Shown: positions 1 through 12,559 of the stretch, piece by piece
How positions within the stretch are numbered: position 1 is the stretch's first letter
How the letters are laid out: each line of letters opens with the position of its first letter
Position numbers and translations under genes: made by a program
Source of the DNA: Epiperipatus broadwayi
Lineage: Eukaryota; Onychophora; Udeonychophora; Euonychophora; Peripatidae
Reading direction: 5' to 3'
Assembly: GCA_028023455.1 (NCBI GenBank)
Contig: JAQFVV010012394.1
Location: 22,648,900-22,712,899, forward strand
Length of the DNA stretch: 64,000 bases
Notes under the pieces: model-generated
What the model saw: only the letters and a program-made list of their open reading frames with translations
Told to the model about the DNA's origin: nothing
Databases searched by the model: none

Positions 1-522
1 AACTTAATACTAAAAGGAAATATGCCTATGTGTTTGAAAAGGAAGGTTTTTAACAAATGTGTTTTACCAGTTCTTACTTATGGATCTGAGACTTGAACAC
101 TTAATAAAAGAGCAATACAGAGACTTCAGACCACTCAAAGAAGTATGGAGAGATGCATGTTGGGAGTAACAAGAAGAGATCGAAAACGCAATGTATGGGT
201 ACACAAGAAGAGATCGAAAACGCAATGTATGGGTAAGAGAACAAACAGATGTTACTGACCTCATTAAAAAAATTAAAAGATTGAAATGAAGTTGGGCTGG
301 ACATATTGCTAGATGAGATGATAACAGATGGACAATTGAAATTTTAAACAGGATTCCAAGAGATTGTAAAAGACCCAGAAAGAGACCTCATGTGAGATGA
401 ATGGATGAAATAAAAAAGGGTGCAGGGTGCTGTGGAGAAGAGAAGCTAAAGATCGGAGAAGATGGATTAAACTTGGAGAGACCTTCATCCTGCAGTGGAT
501 TGATAATGGTTGATGATGATGA
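1..522 (+). pseudogene. RTE-type LINE, 3' end of reverse transcriptase ORF
   Basis: This is the C-terminal part of a non-LTR retrotransposon polyprotein. Frame 1 opens with the conserved LPVLTYGSET motif, followed by a TLNKRAIQRLQTTQRSMERC-like block and, after a duplication, RLK.SWAGHIAR and RPRKRPHVR.MDEIKK, all typical of the post-RT region of RTE-like elements. The frame is broken by a 34-bp tandem duplication at 169-234 and by a further shift near 415, and four conserved Trp positions read TGA. The last frame reads WIKLGETFILQWIDNG and its stop codon (511-513) is the first unit of the TGATGATGATGA tail, the usual way this group ends. The 5' part lies outside the window. It is an old, dead copy; family assignment is confident, the exact clade is not. 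Confidence 0.85.
169..234 (+). repeat. 34-bp tandem duplication inside the LINE
   Basis: The 32 bases at 169-200 recur exactly at 203-234, giving a 34-bp period. Because 34 is not a multiple of three, the duplication shifts the reading frame, so it arose after the copy stopped coding, or killed it. Confidence 0.9.
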
Positions 523-3500
523 ATATTGTTTCTAAATTAATTTTATATCCAAATACAATTCAATTAAAGTATTTTCCTATTGATTGGAGTTTTTTTATGT
601 GTAAATATCCCTATTTGTGGCTTTTTTACCACATTAAGGTTTTAACATTTCCTTATATCAAAAACAATTCATCACTGCCCTATCGTCTTTTTTAAAAATA
701 ATTTTCCATAATAGGATATTTGCTATAACAATATGGTTATTGCCTCTATATTCTTTTATATAACAAATGCCATAAATAAGATTTATACTATCATACAAAT
801 CAAGATAATATAATAATGTACATACTCTTACTTGAAAGATTATAATTTTTGCTTGAGAGTCATTTGCACTGATAGATAAGCCTTTTGGATCAAGCCTTGC
901 AATCTTAACATCAAACTGGTATTGATTAAAGCATGGTGTTTTATATTTGGGAATATCAAAAAGTCTAAGTCTTAGTGTATCAAAATAAGGACAGTTTCCG
1001 AAGAGGTATTCCAGAATATTGATAATAAGATAAGTACATGCAATTTTAATACTGAAATTAGTTATCAAAATATGCTTTTGTGAAAAGTATATCCAAAAGG
1101 ATATATGTAAACCATAATATATTATTATAACGGATATCTCTATTTCTTTATTATTTTTAAATTTTAACAATAATTTATATAAATTTGAAACACCATTACA
1201 CAAACAGAGGAATTAATATGGTCAATATTTTTACATATTAACCATACCAACAGTCAGACCGAGATTGTCTATAAATACACAAACCGTGACCACCTTTCAA
1301 GTTGTTGCACTTCCTTCATAACTGCTAAAAGCAAAATACCTCTCCTGTAGACCCTTTTATTTATACTGAGGATAAATGCCCCCAGGACCGATCCAGCTAA
1401 TGTGATTGAAATACTCACAAAAAAAGATTTTACATGTTTCAAGCACTTGATTCCACAGCTAACTCAAATGAACAAGAAATTTAACTAACTTAAGGCTATC
1501 AAATAATGCATGTTTGAACACAAACAATATAACTGACAAATTTTATCTTAATTAAATATCATATGGTGAGGTATGGAAAGAATTTAAGCTAAATATTTAT
1601 TTACAAAAAAAACAAAACACATTAGAATACTAATAAGAAGAATAAAAAATAAAATTAGATCAAACTAATTACAAAATTATTCGATATAGTTAAGTCTACT
1701 TTAACTAGATAATAACAATTAACCAATTCTAATTTTACGAAAGTTTATTAAAAGAATAAAATCTCACTCTTATATATCATTTTACATTTAGACTTTGAAT
1801 TATTTTCTTATAATGACCTAGGTTTTGTGATAGTTTTCTGGAATGATCACTCCTGCCTTCTTAACAGTTTATATAGTTTGTGGCAGCATTCTTAGCTTCC
1901 CGTTTCTTTTAATGGCTTATTAAGTCTTCTTTTTGAGGCAGCATACATCTTCGTGGCCTTGTTCAGTAGTAGTCTTCAATAATGTAGGGTAATGTCTCAG
2001 CAATGGCAGGTAAAGGATATTTGTCACATTTCAGGTTATAAAATGTACAGAAACTGGTTGATGAAACTTGTGAGTATAGCACTGCATAGTGCTGTTAGGC
2101 CATCGACCTAAATAGCTATACATGACTAAAGGACAAACTACATCCTCAAGGAAAGTCTGCAAAATTCAGCAGGTGATAAGTCGGTAAAATTTAATATAAC
2201 TTGTAGCAGCTGAATCAAATTAACAGAATCAAGATCAAAATAACAACCAAATAAATAACAGCAGAATTCAATGGAAATTTAGTAGCCTTTATATCCTTGA
2301 AAAAACCACTGTCTGAGGTCACCCACATCATTAATCAGTTTTTCAATTTTTTCTAATTAATAAATTCCTTCTAATATCTATTTACTGATTTACAGTAAAA
2401 CATAATTCCCTCTTGAGTAGACAATTTACAAAATTATTTAAGCAAATTTACTCCTAGTTTTATTTTGTAAATTAGGCCGATGTATTTTTTAAACAAATTC
2501 ATTGGCAATTTGTTTCAATATTCTAGATCTGTAACATATTCCAATGCAAGCTTTCTTGGCCTATATCACTTTTACTTTAAGGAAGACTATAGCTGGTTTG
2601 TATTTTATTCCAAGTAGAAGTACCCCATGTTTTCCCCTTTATTAGTATCTTTCCCTTTCCTTAAATGGTCATAATAGAGATCATTATCCATGTGTACTTA
2701 CTTGCTGTTTATTGTTTTCTTTTTGGAAAACTTACTTTTAAGAAAGGAATTTCCATGAGAATATCTTTTCTACAACAAAAATAATGCTAGGTTCCTTCCA
2801 CGAGAGTAAAATTTTATGAGTTTTGATTTAATTAGCACTATACCTTATTTATTATATGTCTTAAGAGGTTTAAAGGGGGGGGGGGTAAATTAAAAAATTA
2901 TTTTAAAGTTGTCATCTTCACCCTAAAAAAAATTTTCAGACATCTTTTTTTCCATTAAAAAGAGACCGTAATAAACTTTTATTTCTTCCAAGAAAATGTT
3001 GATATATATATATCAACTACAATTCTAGATTCTTCAGCTAATTAGTTAACCAAAAAGTTTAATTTGATTCTCTATTGTATTTTAAAGGGGAAAAAATGTT
3101 TGTTTAAAATAATAATAAAACATTTTCTTTAAATTAATTAATCAAAATTAAGTAATTCATTTTATAGGATTATAAAACAACTGAAATTTATAATATAATT
3201 AACACACAGTTCTGAGTCGATGGATACGAGAATAACCCTTTATCTTCTACTTAAAAAGGATATCCATACTGTTAAGTAATTAAAAGTTCAGAAATGTGTA
3301 CTATAAATTAGGAAATTAAATAAAATAATTATTACTTTTTGATTAATTACCTATTATTTGATTAATATAAAGTATTAATTAGTATAGTAATAGATTTAAT
3401 ATACCTGTGTGTTTACCTCTAATGTACTTTTGGGTAATTTTTTTTTCCATTTAATAAAAAAAAAAAAAGATAATCATTTGACAGAAATGCTTCCTTACCT

Positions 3501-3993
3501 AACCTATTTTAATTTTGTAAATAGTTGTATATATATACTATATAAAATAACAAACTAAATAGTATAAATATAGCATAATATTAAAACAAATACTAACAGA
3601 TTTTATCTTTTAAATAATTAAAGACATGTAATGAATGATTAATTTTTACTTTATTAATTCTATATTTTGATTACTACCACTTAGATGGTGATAGCAAATT
3701 TTTATATGATTAATCTCATACTTTATACAGCAACAACATCACATGATGTTGATATGCTAATGTAAGCACGAGTAATTCACGAACATAAGATGGTAATATT
3801 AACGTATTATATCATCTACTGCCCACTTAATATTCAAGCTTACAATAGATGGTTCTAGATTAGGGTGAAGAAAATTGCTCTTATATACTATATAATTTTA
3901 TTTTTACCTAAAAGTTTGGATATAATCTTAGAATTTTTACACATAATTTAGTAAAATAATTTAGCAAATGAATTCAATTTTTCAAATTTTTAC
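523..3993. other. Non-coding AT-rich stretch 3' of the E1 exon
   Basis: Presumed intron or further 3' part of the minus-strand E1 gene. The next E1 exon (expected to follow the residues LKNYQ) was not found here. The segment around 1230-2260 is less AT-rich and looks like an old repeat, but I could not place it. A run of ten G at about 2875-2885, an ATATAT run near 3003 and several A/T homopolymers are the only simple repeats. Confidence 0.4.
658..1203 (-). other. Unassigned 181-codon open frame, possible LINE remnant
   Basis: I do not recognise this frame. It contains ILEYLFGNCPYFDTLR, which resembles the cysteine-bearing C-terminal tail of CR1/L2-like LINEs, then FDVKIARLDPKGL followed by SANDSQAK. 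The sequence right after IIIFQ reads CAAGTAAGAG, a good splice donor, so part of it (about 829-930) could instead be an exon. No clear acceptor or homologue supports that. In such AT-rich DNA a frame of this length may also be chance. Confidence 0.2.
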
Positions 3994-4102
3994 CTGATAA
4001 TTCTTCAACACATTCAAATCACAGGAATCGTTTAGAACAGGAGCGACTTTAACTGTTGCATATGGATTCAATTCGGCTAGTCTTGAACAGCTTGCTTCAG
4101 CC
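3994..4102 (-). CDS. Ubiquitin-activating enzyme E1 (UBA6-like), internal exon
   Basis: This 109-bp exon encodes 36 residues plus one base of a split codon. It reads AEASCSRLAELNPY, then ATVKVAPVLNDSCDLNVLKNYQ. RAEA-x4-LAELN-Y is the conserved helix and strand of the N-terminal inactive adenylation half of E1 enzymes, which activate ubiquitin (and FAT10 for UBA6) with ATP and pass it to E2 enzymes in cytosol and nucleus. The spacing to the final YQ, with a D-L-x-x-L-x-x-YQ ending, is closer to UBA6 than to UBA1. The acceptor is ATCAAG and the donor CAG|GTAAAA. The first base completes the arginine codon CG|G begun in the upstream exon at 10415-10509, so the two exons are consecutive. Downstream exons were not found. 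The gene symbol is left empty because UBA1 versus UBA6 rests on a short stretch. Confidence 0.85.
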
Positions 4103-4399
4103 CTTGATACAAAAACATTTGTTATTTATAATTATAATTATTTTAAGGATGATTAGAAACTTTTACATAATATCACATACAACAATATAATTTTCAAATT
4201 ATATCATTTTTAAAAGTAAAAATGTGATATAAAAAAAATAATCCAAAACTGTATTAATTTTATACATTTTCATTTTATTTACAAGTATATTTTAGTTGCA
4301 GACATCCACATTAGCTGTAGCCACTAACAAATGAATATGGTTATTCCAACTTCAAAAAGAAAAAAAAAATGATAGAAAGGCCATTTGGTATTTTATAAT

Positions 4400-5050
4400 A
4401 TGGCCGTTTAAATTTTTCTATAACAATTCTTTTATTTTCCTGAAAGACTCCAACTATATGTATAATTGTACCTCTCCACCGCATTCTATTCACAGTCATA
4501 GCAGTATTTTACTTTTTTAAAACGATTGAGAGAATCTTTGTAATATAAATAATATATACCCCTTCCATGGATCCCTGCTTAAGATTACCATTGTTTTATA
4601 CATCTAATTCAATGAAGATGTGGTTTTGCAATAGTAGTGTCTATAATATTAAATCCATCAGGCTAAAAAATATATTGATTGGTTTATGATCTTGATATTA
4701 TATTTTTATTATTTTTACAAAGCAACCGTAAATGATTTTTTTAATGTCATTATGCTACCTTGATAGGAAATCCATGTCTCACTTTGGTACCATAAATTAG
4801 ATAAAAAAAATAGCTCTATTGTACAACTAATATAATTGCTGTAGTTATATCACTGTGATGAAGTATTCTATTTTTCAACTTGTTAAAAACAGCGGCAGCC
4901 TATTGGAGTCTGCGCTAACACCTAAGTACGCCTGTCTATATAAAAAACTCAAATATTTAAATTAGCTTACATCCTCAAGTTGATAACCATCCAAGCTAAA
5001 AGTTATTGAAGATTTTTCTTCTATCCCGATTAATTAAAGGCTTGCTTTTT
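4400..5050 (-). pseudogene. LINE remnant, family also at 10.9, 36.8 and 45.6 kb
   Basis: The minus strand, with frame changes, reads FNIIDTTIAKPHLH, then a GR-x-YYLYYKDSLNRFKK-like segment and a decayed E-x-A-x-R tail. This matches the post-RT region of the plus-strand copy at 39.9-40.1 kb (GYDTIVKSHH, GRPHLQYKNYL). The part at 4870-5050 resembles 11390-11545, including a shared CAAGCTAAAAGTT block, so both copies extend equally far upstream. It is heavily decayed and has no open frame. Confidence 0.6.
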
Positions 5051-7204
5051 GAATGTTAATTACGAAACTAAACTAGTTTTTCTATACTGAATTGACAAAA
5101 ATAGCACAGTCAATAATATATTTTAAATCCAGAACCAAAAAGAATAAGATATAAATTAAAAATTCCATTATCAAATCTGAATTGCATCTTGATTCCAGAA
5201 GCTACTCGTAAACAGATCCCAAAAACACTGTATAAAAATCAAAAACCAAGTCAGAGCAAGCACACATCTTTCTTTAATATTAGTTTTTATTTTTAAATGC
5301 CTGACTTTACACTTCTGATAATATAAATGGTTATATAATGCAAATATATCCAACTGATTTCAAATAGTGCCATAGATCTGCTTCATTAATTTAGGCAAAT
5401 GCTACAACCAAATCAATAACAGCAATATATAAATCTATCTCTTGTTCACAATAATAAAAGGACATAAATGGTTGAGAAAAAATCACATACATCACAAAGA
5501 ACAACCCTGAAACAAACACGTCATTTAAGTATAACTGCCTAACAATAACCAGCAATAAGAATGATCCCATTCTTGTTTCTGGTTTATCATTAGGTGGTTG
5601 ACGTACATTTTCTCAGACGGCATTACACATATGGATTTGTAAGTCTAAACAGGGGCAACTATATGCAGTATTAACAGACTGTTTCAATAGATAGGCGCAA
5701 AAAAAAATCAATATGTTCAAAATAAAATATGTCTTTAAATATATGAATTGCAGAAACAGAATATTTTTTGTTTTTAATTACATTAACATTTTCATTAACT
5801 TTGATATGAGAGTCATAAATTATAAATTGATTCATGGTTATTGAAGAAAATAAAATACAGATAAAATTTTAAATAAATAAGTTATGCAAAGCCAAGAAAA
5901 TATTTTAATCTCTATAGCAATAATCAAAGTATTATGGTGCATAAGATAACTTATGAAAAACTTTACCACACAATTGTCACAAAAACTTTATTGACTGAAA
6001 CGTTTATAAAATAATTAGTTAATAGTTTGTTTATCACCTCAATCAATACAAATGATAGATTTTCAATGATCTCATTTCTATGAAGACTATCTGATAAAAT
6101 ATATTTATTAAAGTAATTATTTATTCAAATATACTGAAAAATGAACATGAACAAATAATCCTTCAACAAAACAAATGTCTTATAATAAGCACTTTTATTT
6201 TTCTTAATTAATAAATAAAATTTTTTTGTAAATAAAATGTTAATGTTTTATGAAATTAGTTGATGATAAAAATAAGGAAACATATATATTTTTACAAATG
6301 TTACGCAATCAACTAGTAACTTGTGAAATCCGTGAATCTGGTTATTTTTACTGTTAAAATTAAATGTATTCAATGTTAATTTTGCTTATATTTTGCTAAA
6401 AGTTACTATGCTTGATAATTTGCCCAGTTTTGAAAGTTGTGACCCACCATTTGCTGAACAGATTATATAACTCAACTTTAATTCTAATAATTTTTGAGTA
6501 GTTAAATAAAAAAATTAATGTGGGATATAATTTCTAAAAAAAAAGCTTCCCGATATAATATATAATATTTTGGAAATAAAATATAGTTTGTACCATGTGT
6601 CATTTTATATTCATTTGAAAGTTGCTAAAGTATTTACGAAGTTGTGCATCTGGAAATGAGCTGAGTCTTTTTTTTTTTAATGGAAAGCTGTAGATATTAT
6701 AAAATATTTCCAAGGCACTAATTTGCTCTCAGACTTTGCTTAAATTTATTCAAAAAATGATCACATATCAAATGTTCTACGTAACTTTTTTTGACCAGAC
6801 ATTAAAGACAAAATAATTTTAACAGTAACATTCTATTACATGCACATCCATCAATATTTATTTCTAAACAAAAACTATATTTAAGATAATAAAATTCTTT
6901 AGTCATCTTCAAAAAAAAAAACACAAAATATTTAAACTTAAATTAAAAAATCAAAACAAAACTTTAAAGAGTCATACTGTTTTAGCATATAGTAAAGTAA
7001 CCAATTCTTGAGTTCAATGCCAATAGATTGCAGCTCCTCTTTATAATTTCTGATAGTCAAACTTCTTATGAACTCACAAGCAATAAATTTGAAGTTACAT
7101 GCAATTTTTATAATTTGTTTAGAGATTATTAAGATGATGTTGCGTGTAATTAGCTCATAGTTAAGATTAGTGTTTAAATTTTGGTCATGAAAAATTATAT
7201 TGAA

Positions 7205-7690
7205 CATTTAAAATTTTATGTTTGATTATTTACATATATCTTATAATTTAGTATGGTGCTTTAAAACCTCAAATTGATAAAATATATTTGCTGTTTCAAA
7301 TCCTATGTATTAAAAGATAAATGTAAATTGTGAATTCAGTGCCCAAAAGAATACGACATTTCTTTATCAGTGGTGAAGATCATATCCTATTACAACTATA
7401 ATATTTTTACAATTAGCAAAATATAATTACTTCTTGAGTAAATTTATATTTTACGTATGATTATTTATATATAATATTTTATAATGTAGTTAAATAATGA
7501 ATTAATAGGTGGCGTTTAAATTTTCAAATTGATAAAGTATATTTGCTGTTCAGATCCCATGAAATGAATTAAAAGATGAATATAAATAGTGAGTTCAGTG
7601 CTTAGAAGAGTATGACATTTTTTCATTACTGGTGAAACTTGTATTCTATTAAAGTTATATTTATTTAAACAGTCAGCAAATCAATACTTA
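7205..7690. repeat. Diverged tandem duplication, unit about 240 bp
   Basis: The segments 7205-7440 and 7442-7690 align end to end. Shared blocks include TATTTGCTGTT, a TTCAGTGC block, and GTGGTGAA/CTGGTGAA. Both halves have many substitutions and small indels, so the duplication is old. I see no coding capacity. Confidence 0.6.
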
Positions 7691-8827
7691 CATGACCAAC
7701 AGAGATTAATATATTTTAGCTAATAATAATTAGTTATTGATGTGTCAACTGCTATTGAATCGGTAATTGCTAAGTTAACTATACTACCTTAAAAAAAATC
7801 ATAAGCTGCTTATTACTAAAAATAGTTGTAAATGTTTATCTCTACTGAACTCAAATCCAGATTGAGGAGTACAGAAAGTGGGTGCACTAATCACTGCGAA
7901 GATAGAGAAAATAGCACGTTATTAACAAGAATCATTTAGGAATTGTACTTTGAATGATAAAAATTAATGACTTTCTTTAAATGAAGAACTTTGTGGCAAA
8001 GTAGTCACCACACCCACTTGTAAAACAAAAAAAGAAACAGAGAAAGTAAAATATGACAATTTATTACTAAGCAATAACCAAAAATCCCTGTTATCATAAA
8101 CTTCAATCCTTCCTTTCATATTTTGGGAATATAACAAGCAGCTAATGCTTAAATATTTATTTTTAAGACTGAAAAATATTATTTGTATTGACAATCATCT
8201 TCAGATAAGAATATGGAGAAATTATAAGGCATAACTTTAATAATGACAATACTAATATTACTTTGTATATGGAGAAAACATTGAAAAACTAAGTATAATT
8301 TTGATGCATTTTCAGGGATGAGCAACCTTGTCAAAGGTAATTGTTATATTAGATAAATAAATGAAATAAGAAATACACTCAACTGCAATGTCCTATTCTC
8401 ACTTTATATTTTTTAATGTAATGTCTGTCTTTGAGAAAGATGCTCAGTACAGAAAATACAATTAAGGTTGCATTATTTCAAAATTTTTCCGTATATGAAG
8501 CAGCATTAATATTTAGACTTTATTACATTTCAGTGATAGAGTTATCATAATATTTTAAAAGTATAACTTTAATAAAAAAGATATGTGAATATATGTAAAA
8601 TGTTACTATATACATTAGCCTTTATCTGCAGTTCTTTTAGGACTGCAGTTTAAACAGAATTCTGACTTTCTGTACAGTTTGCTAGATAAAATTTGATAGC
8701 GTTTGAGCAGGACTTGTTCATCATTCATTATGGTTCTTTCTCTTTTTTTAAAAAAAACCATAATACATTGATCATTTAAGTAAAATGATTTGAACTCCGG
8801 ATTATGTAGTCTATGTGTCCTCCACTC

Positions 8828-8861
8828 CATCTCAAACAATCGATACAGGTTGTTTGAGATG
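8828..8861. repeat. Perfect 12-bp inverted repeat (hairpin)
   Basis: CATCTCAAACAA at 8828-8839 is the exact reverse complement of 8850-8861, separated by a 10-base loop. There is no T-run next to it and no protein context. It may be the tip of a small foldback element. Confidence 0.7.
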
Positions 8862-10414
8862 AAGCAGAGAACAAATAGACTAAAAAATTCTTAGTTCAAT
8901 TCCATCTACTTATATATATATATATAAGAAACAGTTAGTATAAACAAGTTACATACTGCCTTAGAAATACATTGATGAATACTTTTGTTTTCTTAAAATA
9001 ATTAATACTTTACCATTATTTTTGGAAAGATTTAATGCAATGCTGTATTAAAGAATATTCACGAAGAAGATCTCAACATTTGCAAAAAGTGTACTTTTTT
9101 TTTTACTGAGGAAAGTTCTTTGTTTTGGTGATGTAAAGTATAAGTTTGCTCCCATGTTGTGTGTGTGTGTGTATGTGTATTATCTAAGTTGTTATCAGTT
9201 TTGAAAACAAAAAAAAAGATAATTTGTTAACGAGTTTTTATGTTTCATTGCTTCGATCAAAAAATGAAACTTTCTTTTACTAATTTTAGTCATCTTATAG
9301 TTTATGTTGAGAATTATTACAGATAGTTGCCTTCCATTAATATTTGCTAATATTCCATATAATAATCAGTATTTTGTGTACCAGTCATGAATTTTGGAAT
9401 CCATTAGGATGTGTAAAAAAAAATATGAACATATCTTAGATCAAATAAACAAAAAAAAATGTATTGTACGATTGTTTAAAAATAATGCAACATTTAAAGC
9501 CATTTCGTCTCCCTCACCCTGTAGCAAGCTTGAGCATTTAAAAGTTCTATTCATTTAGTTGACACTTACTGTAAAAATATATTACTGATTTTTCAATGAT
9601 GTCTCTCTCTATAGATATATAATTATAAATTTATAAAAGTTCCATCAAATCATAATTAAAATTAAATATACCTTTTATTTAATGAATTATAAAATACCTA
9701 ATAATATTACAATCCAGTACATGGTCATGCCACTTATTTATAATTACTTAGTAATGACTAGAAAAAAATGGTCCCACTTTTACTAGCTGGTCTAGGATTT
9801 TATAAAAACCCATATATTTAAACAACTATGAACGGATGTAAAATTTAAATTAACTAAGATGTAATTAAGACTCCGTTTATAATAGACTAGTCACAGACAG
9901 ATTGTTGTGTTATAATTCTCCAGATAGCATTAGCATGGTTATATTTTATTTAATATTTACGGTAAACAAATAGTAATTTATAAAAATATGTATAGGATTA
10001 AAAATTTGAAGCACAATTGTCTATTTTTTAAAATCAATTTTTTTTTCTTTGTTTAAATATTTTTGACATTATAACATAAGTAAAAATATTCCCTTTCAAA
10101 TAGACTAATTACTTCATGCATGTAAAAAAATGGGAAAATTTTAAACTGTAATTTCATATTATTGCTGCAAAAAATGATTGATTGTATTAATTTCTTTAGA
10201 TAAATATGAACAAATGGCCGCATCTCTAGTCTTTATTTAACAAAAAAAGTTAATACTTGTCTATAATCAGCCATTTTATGTATATTAATATAAAATCATT
10301 GTCACTTCTTTCTCTTTTTGCAAATAGTTTTTTTTTTTAATTAGTTAATAAGTAATAATAAATATTTATAACAAATAAGCCTATTTAAAAAATATTTTTA
10401 ATTTACCAACTTAC

Positions 10415-10509
10415 CGGGATTTTTTGGCCTTAATATCACTGTCACGAATAAAAAACTGAGTCCCTAAATCAGCTAATGTACAAGGGCGATCATCTGCAAT
10501 GGCCAGTAA
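10415..10509 (-). CDS. Ubiquitin-activating enzyme E1 (UBA6-like), N-terminal exon
   Basis: A 95-bp exon of 31 codons plus two bases, reading LLAIADDRPCTLADLGTQFF then IRDSDIKAKKS(R). This corresponds to the E1 segment in which V-T-I-x-D is followed by D-L-G-T-x-F-(F/Y)-L-x-x-x-D-x-x-K-x-R-A-E-A, the nucleotide-fold strand and loop just after the GxGxxG motif of the first adenylation-like repeat. The acceptor is a pyrimidine tract ending TTTTTAAG and the donor is CCCG|GTAAGT. The codon CG|G is completed by the exon at 3994-4102. No frameshift or stop is seen, so the gene looks alive. The preceding exon, which should carry R-Q-R-Y and G-M-G-G-L-G, was not located by eye. Confidence 0.85.
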
Positions 10510-10889
10510 CTTAAAAACAAACAAACAATAAGTAAATTTATTTTTCAATTTAAATGATTTGCAAAAATATTTATAAATACTAATTTTTTGATTATACATG
10601 ATAATACATTATTTCTCAAAATAATACTCTTGAATTGTATCAAAGTTCTATTTAAGGATTTACCTATATTCTAAAATATTTTTAAAAGCAAATGTTTAAG
10701 AAAATCAACAGCAGCAGCAGCCATTTCCAAACAAGGAGGATCATTTAAACTTCATGAGTAAAAGATGATGATACCGCTACTATTACCATTAATACTACTA
10801 CTAAGATAATTTTTTATGACAACTATACAAAACAATTTACGAATTGTTACTATGTTTACACATAGAAATAGAACACTCTAGTCCATTAC

Positions 10890-11545
10890 TGTGTTTATTT
10901 TGTTTATTTGATATTTTGTGATGCTAGCTTTTAACTTCTGTGGAATACTTTTTTTCTAAAATATGTCAAACATCATGTTTAATTGTAGCTTTCCAATATA
11001 TTCTATCCTCTAACTTATTTTCTCTTTGAAAGCAATCAATGTTGCACTTCTTTAAAATGCTTTTGAAATAATCTTTATAATGTAAACGGGGTCTGTCTTT
11101 GTAACTAAAATCATACTCAAATTCATAATACAATACCCTTTAAGAAAATCTTGCATTGTTCATTCATTTCACATGTCCTATCCAATTAAGTGTGATTTTA
11201 CAATAGTGGACTTTATAATATCATATCCAGCAATTTGAAAAACATATTAATTAGTCTTATGATGTCTTTATCTTAAGTCAATTAGGGTCAAATCTCACCC
11301 ATATAATAAATGAGGTAAAATAGCATCTTTATAAAAATGTAATTTGTGTAATTACTCCATTGTCATGAAATATCTGACTTTCCAACTTAATAAAAACAGC
11401 AGCAACATTTCAGCAATTACAAACATTTCCATGCAAAAACTTATAAAGATATTTAAATTTGCTTATATTCTCAAGTTATTAACCATTCAAGCTAAAAGTT
11501 GATGCAGATTTTTCTTTTCATCACTAGTTCATAGAGAACTTTAGT
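10890..11545 (-). pseudogene. LINE remnant, same family as 36.8-40.25 kb
   Basis: The minus strand gives, in order and across frame changes, LHFYKDAILPHLLYG, an ISCW-I-YYKVHYCKITLNWI-like region, then RLHYKDYFK followed by KCNI, and finally a (F)STEVKS tail. This is the post-RT part of the family that reads YLGNF...IRLGYSTD...GRPHLQYKNYL...at 39.6-40.2 kb. The 3' end toward lower coordinates runs into ATC/ATG-rich sequence near 10770-10800. Confidence 0.7.
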
Positions 11546-12559
11546 TTTTGGAATATTAATTTTGCTTTAATGTAGAAGTAATAAAACTAATAATAATAAA
11601 AACGATTATATTGATAGTGAAGACATACTTATGAACTAAGTTCAATTCAAAAGTGGGATATTTAATCATAATTAATAATAATCATGAGAAAACTACTTAT
11701 TTTAATTTACACTGACACCTATTGTAAGCTTGATCAATTAAATGTTAGATGTAGTATTTATTAGATATATTATGCAACTGAGAATAGAATAAATAGTTTG
11801 CTCTTAAAAAGCATTGTGTGGGGAAAGGTGTCACAACGTTTTTTTGGTTTTAATTAATAACTATAAAATTTTCTTTGGCAAGCAGTTTACAATACTGAAA
11901 GACATTATTTTTAATAGTAATTAACTGAAATATCAACACTAGAACAATCAATAATTTATTTGGTCATACCTATGGTCTAAAAAAAAGTAATAATGATAAA
12001 ATAAGGTGATTTTTTTTTTGTTTATAAATGTGGTAACTTTTGATCTCAGCTGCTGAAAGCAAGGTGACTGAATTTAAATTTTAAAAAATGAAAATTCAAA
12101 GCATAAAAATCTATTAAATTTAAAAAGTTTAATTATAGATGAAAAATAACTCTTCTGTATTACAATAATAATAATTTTTGCATTTAAGTACTTCAGAATT
12201 ATAACAAATTAGCATCTCTAATTCATGAATAAAAGTCTTACTATTAAACATTATATAATAAACAATGGCAATAGGAAATTGCAAATACTAATAAGCTAAA
12301 AGGATAGTCATGGGTAAATGGTAAGCATGGAAAAAGAAATGATTCATATAAGAAGTAATCATTTTTATGAGTAAATATATCAAGGACAGCTCACATAATA
12401 AAGTGTACCGATATTTGTATGAGTGTATAAATGGTTCATAAACCAAAATCTCAGCTATAAAAATTCTGTCAACATTAATCAAAAACTGAAGTTATTGATG
12501 ATAATAATAATATCAATGTATTTTTAAAAAACTATTTAATACACTTTTTCTTTTCAAAT
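11546..12559. other. AT-rich stretch without recognisable features
   Basis: Only A/T-rich low-complexity sequence is seen; the 64-codon minus frame at 12288-12482 has no family features. Confidence 0.4.

Larger units (their letters stand above)
4103..10414 (-). other. Intron of the E1 gene (6.3 kb)
   Basis: Bounded by a GTAAGT donor at the 10414 side and an AG acceptor at the 4103 side. It holds a LINE remnant (4400-5050), a diverged tandem duplication (7205-7690), a perfect 12-bp hairpin (8828-8861), short TA runs (about 8910-8930) and a short GT run (about 9155-9175). The open frames inside, for example those at 6938-7207 and 7964-8194, show no family resemblance and I regard them as chance. 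Confidence 0.7.

Noticed and set aside
1-522. Four conserved Trp positions read as TGA, suggesting UGA = Trp
   Set aside because: TGG is also used for Trp in the same fragment, the younger gypsy ORFs use TGG throughout, and another old LINE has TAG as well as TGA at Trp positions. Ordinary G-to-A decay of dead copies explains it.
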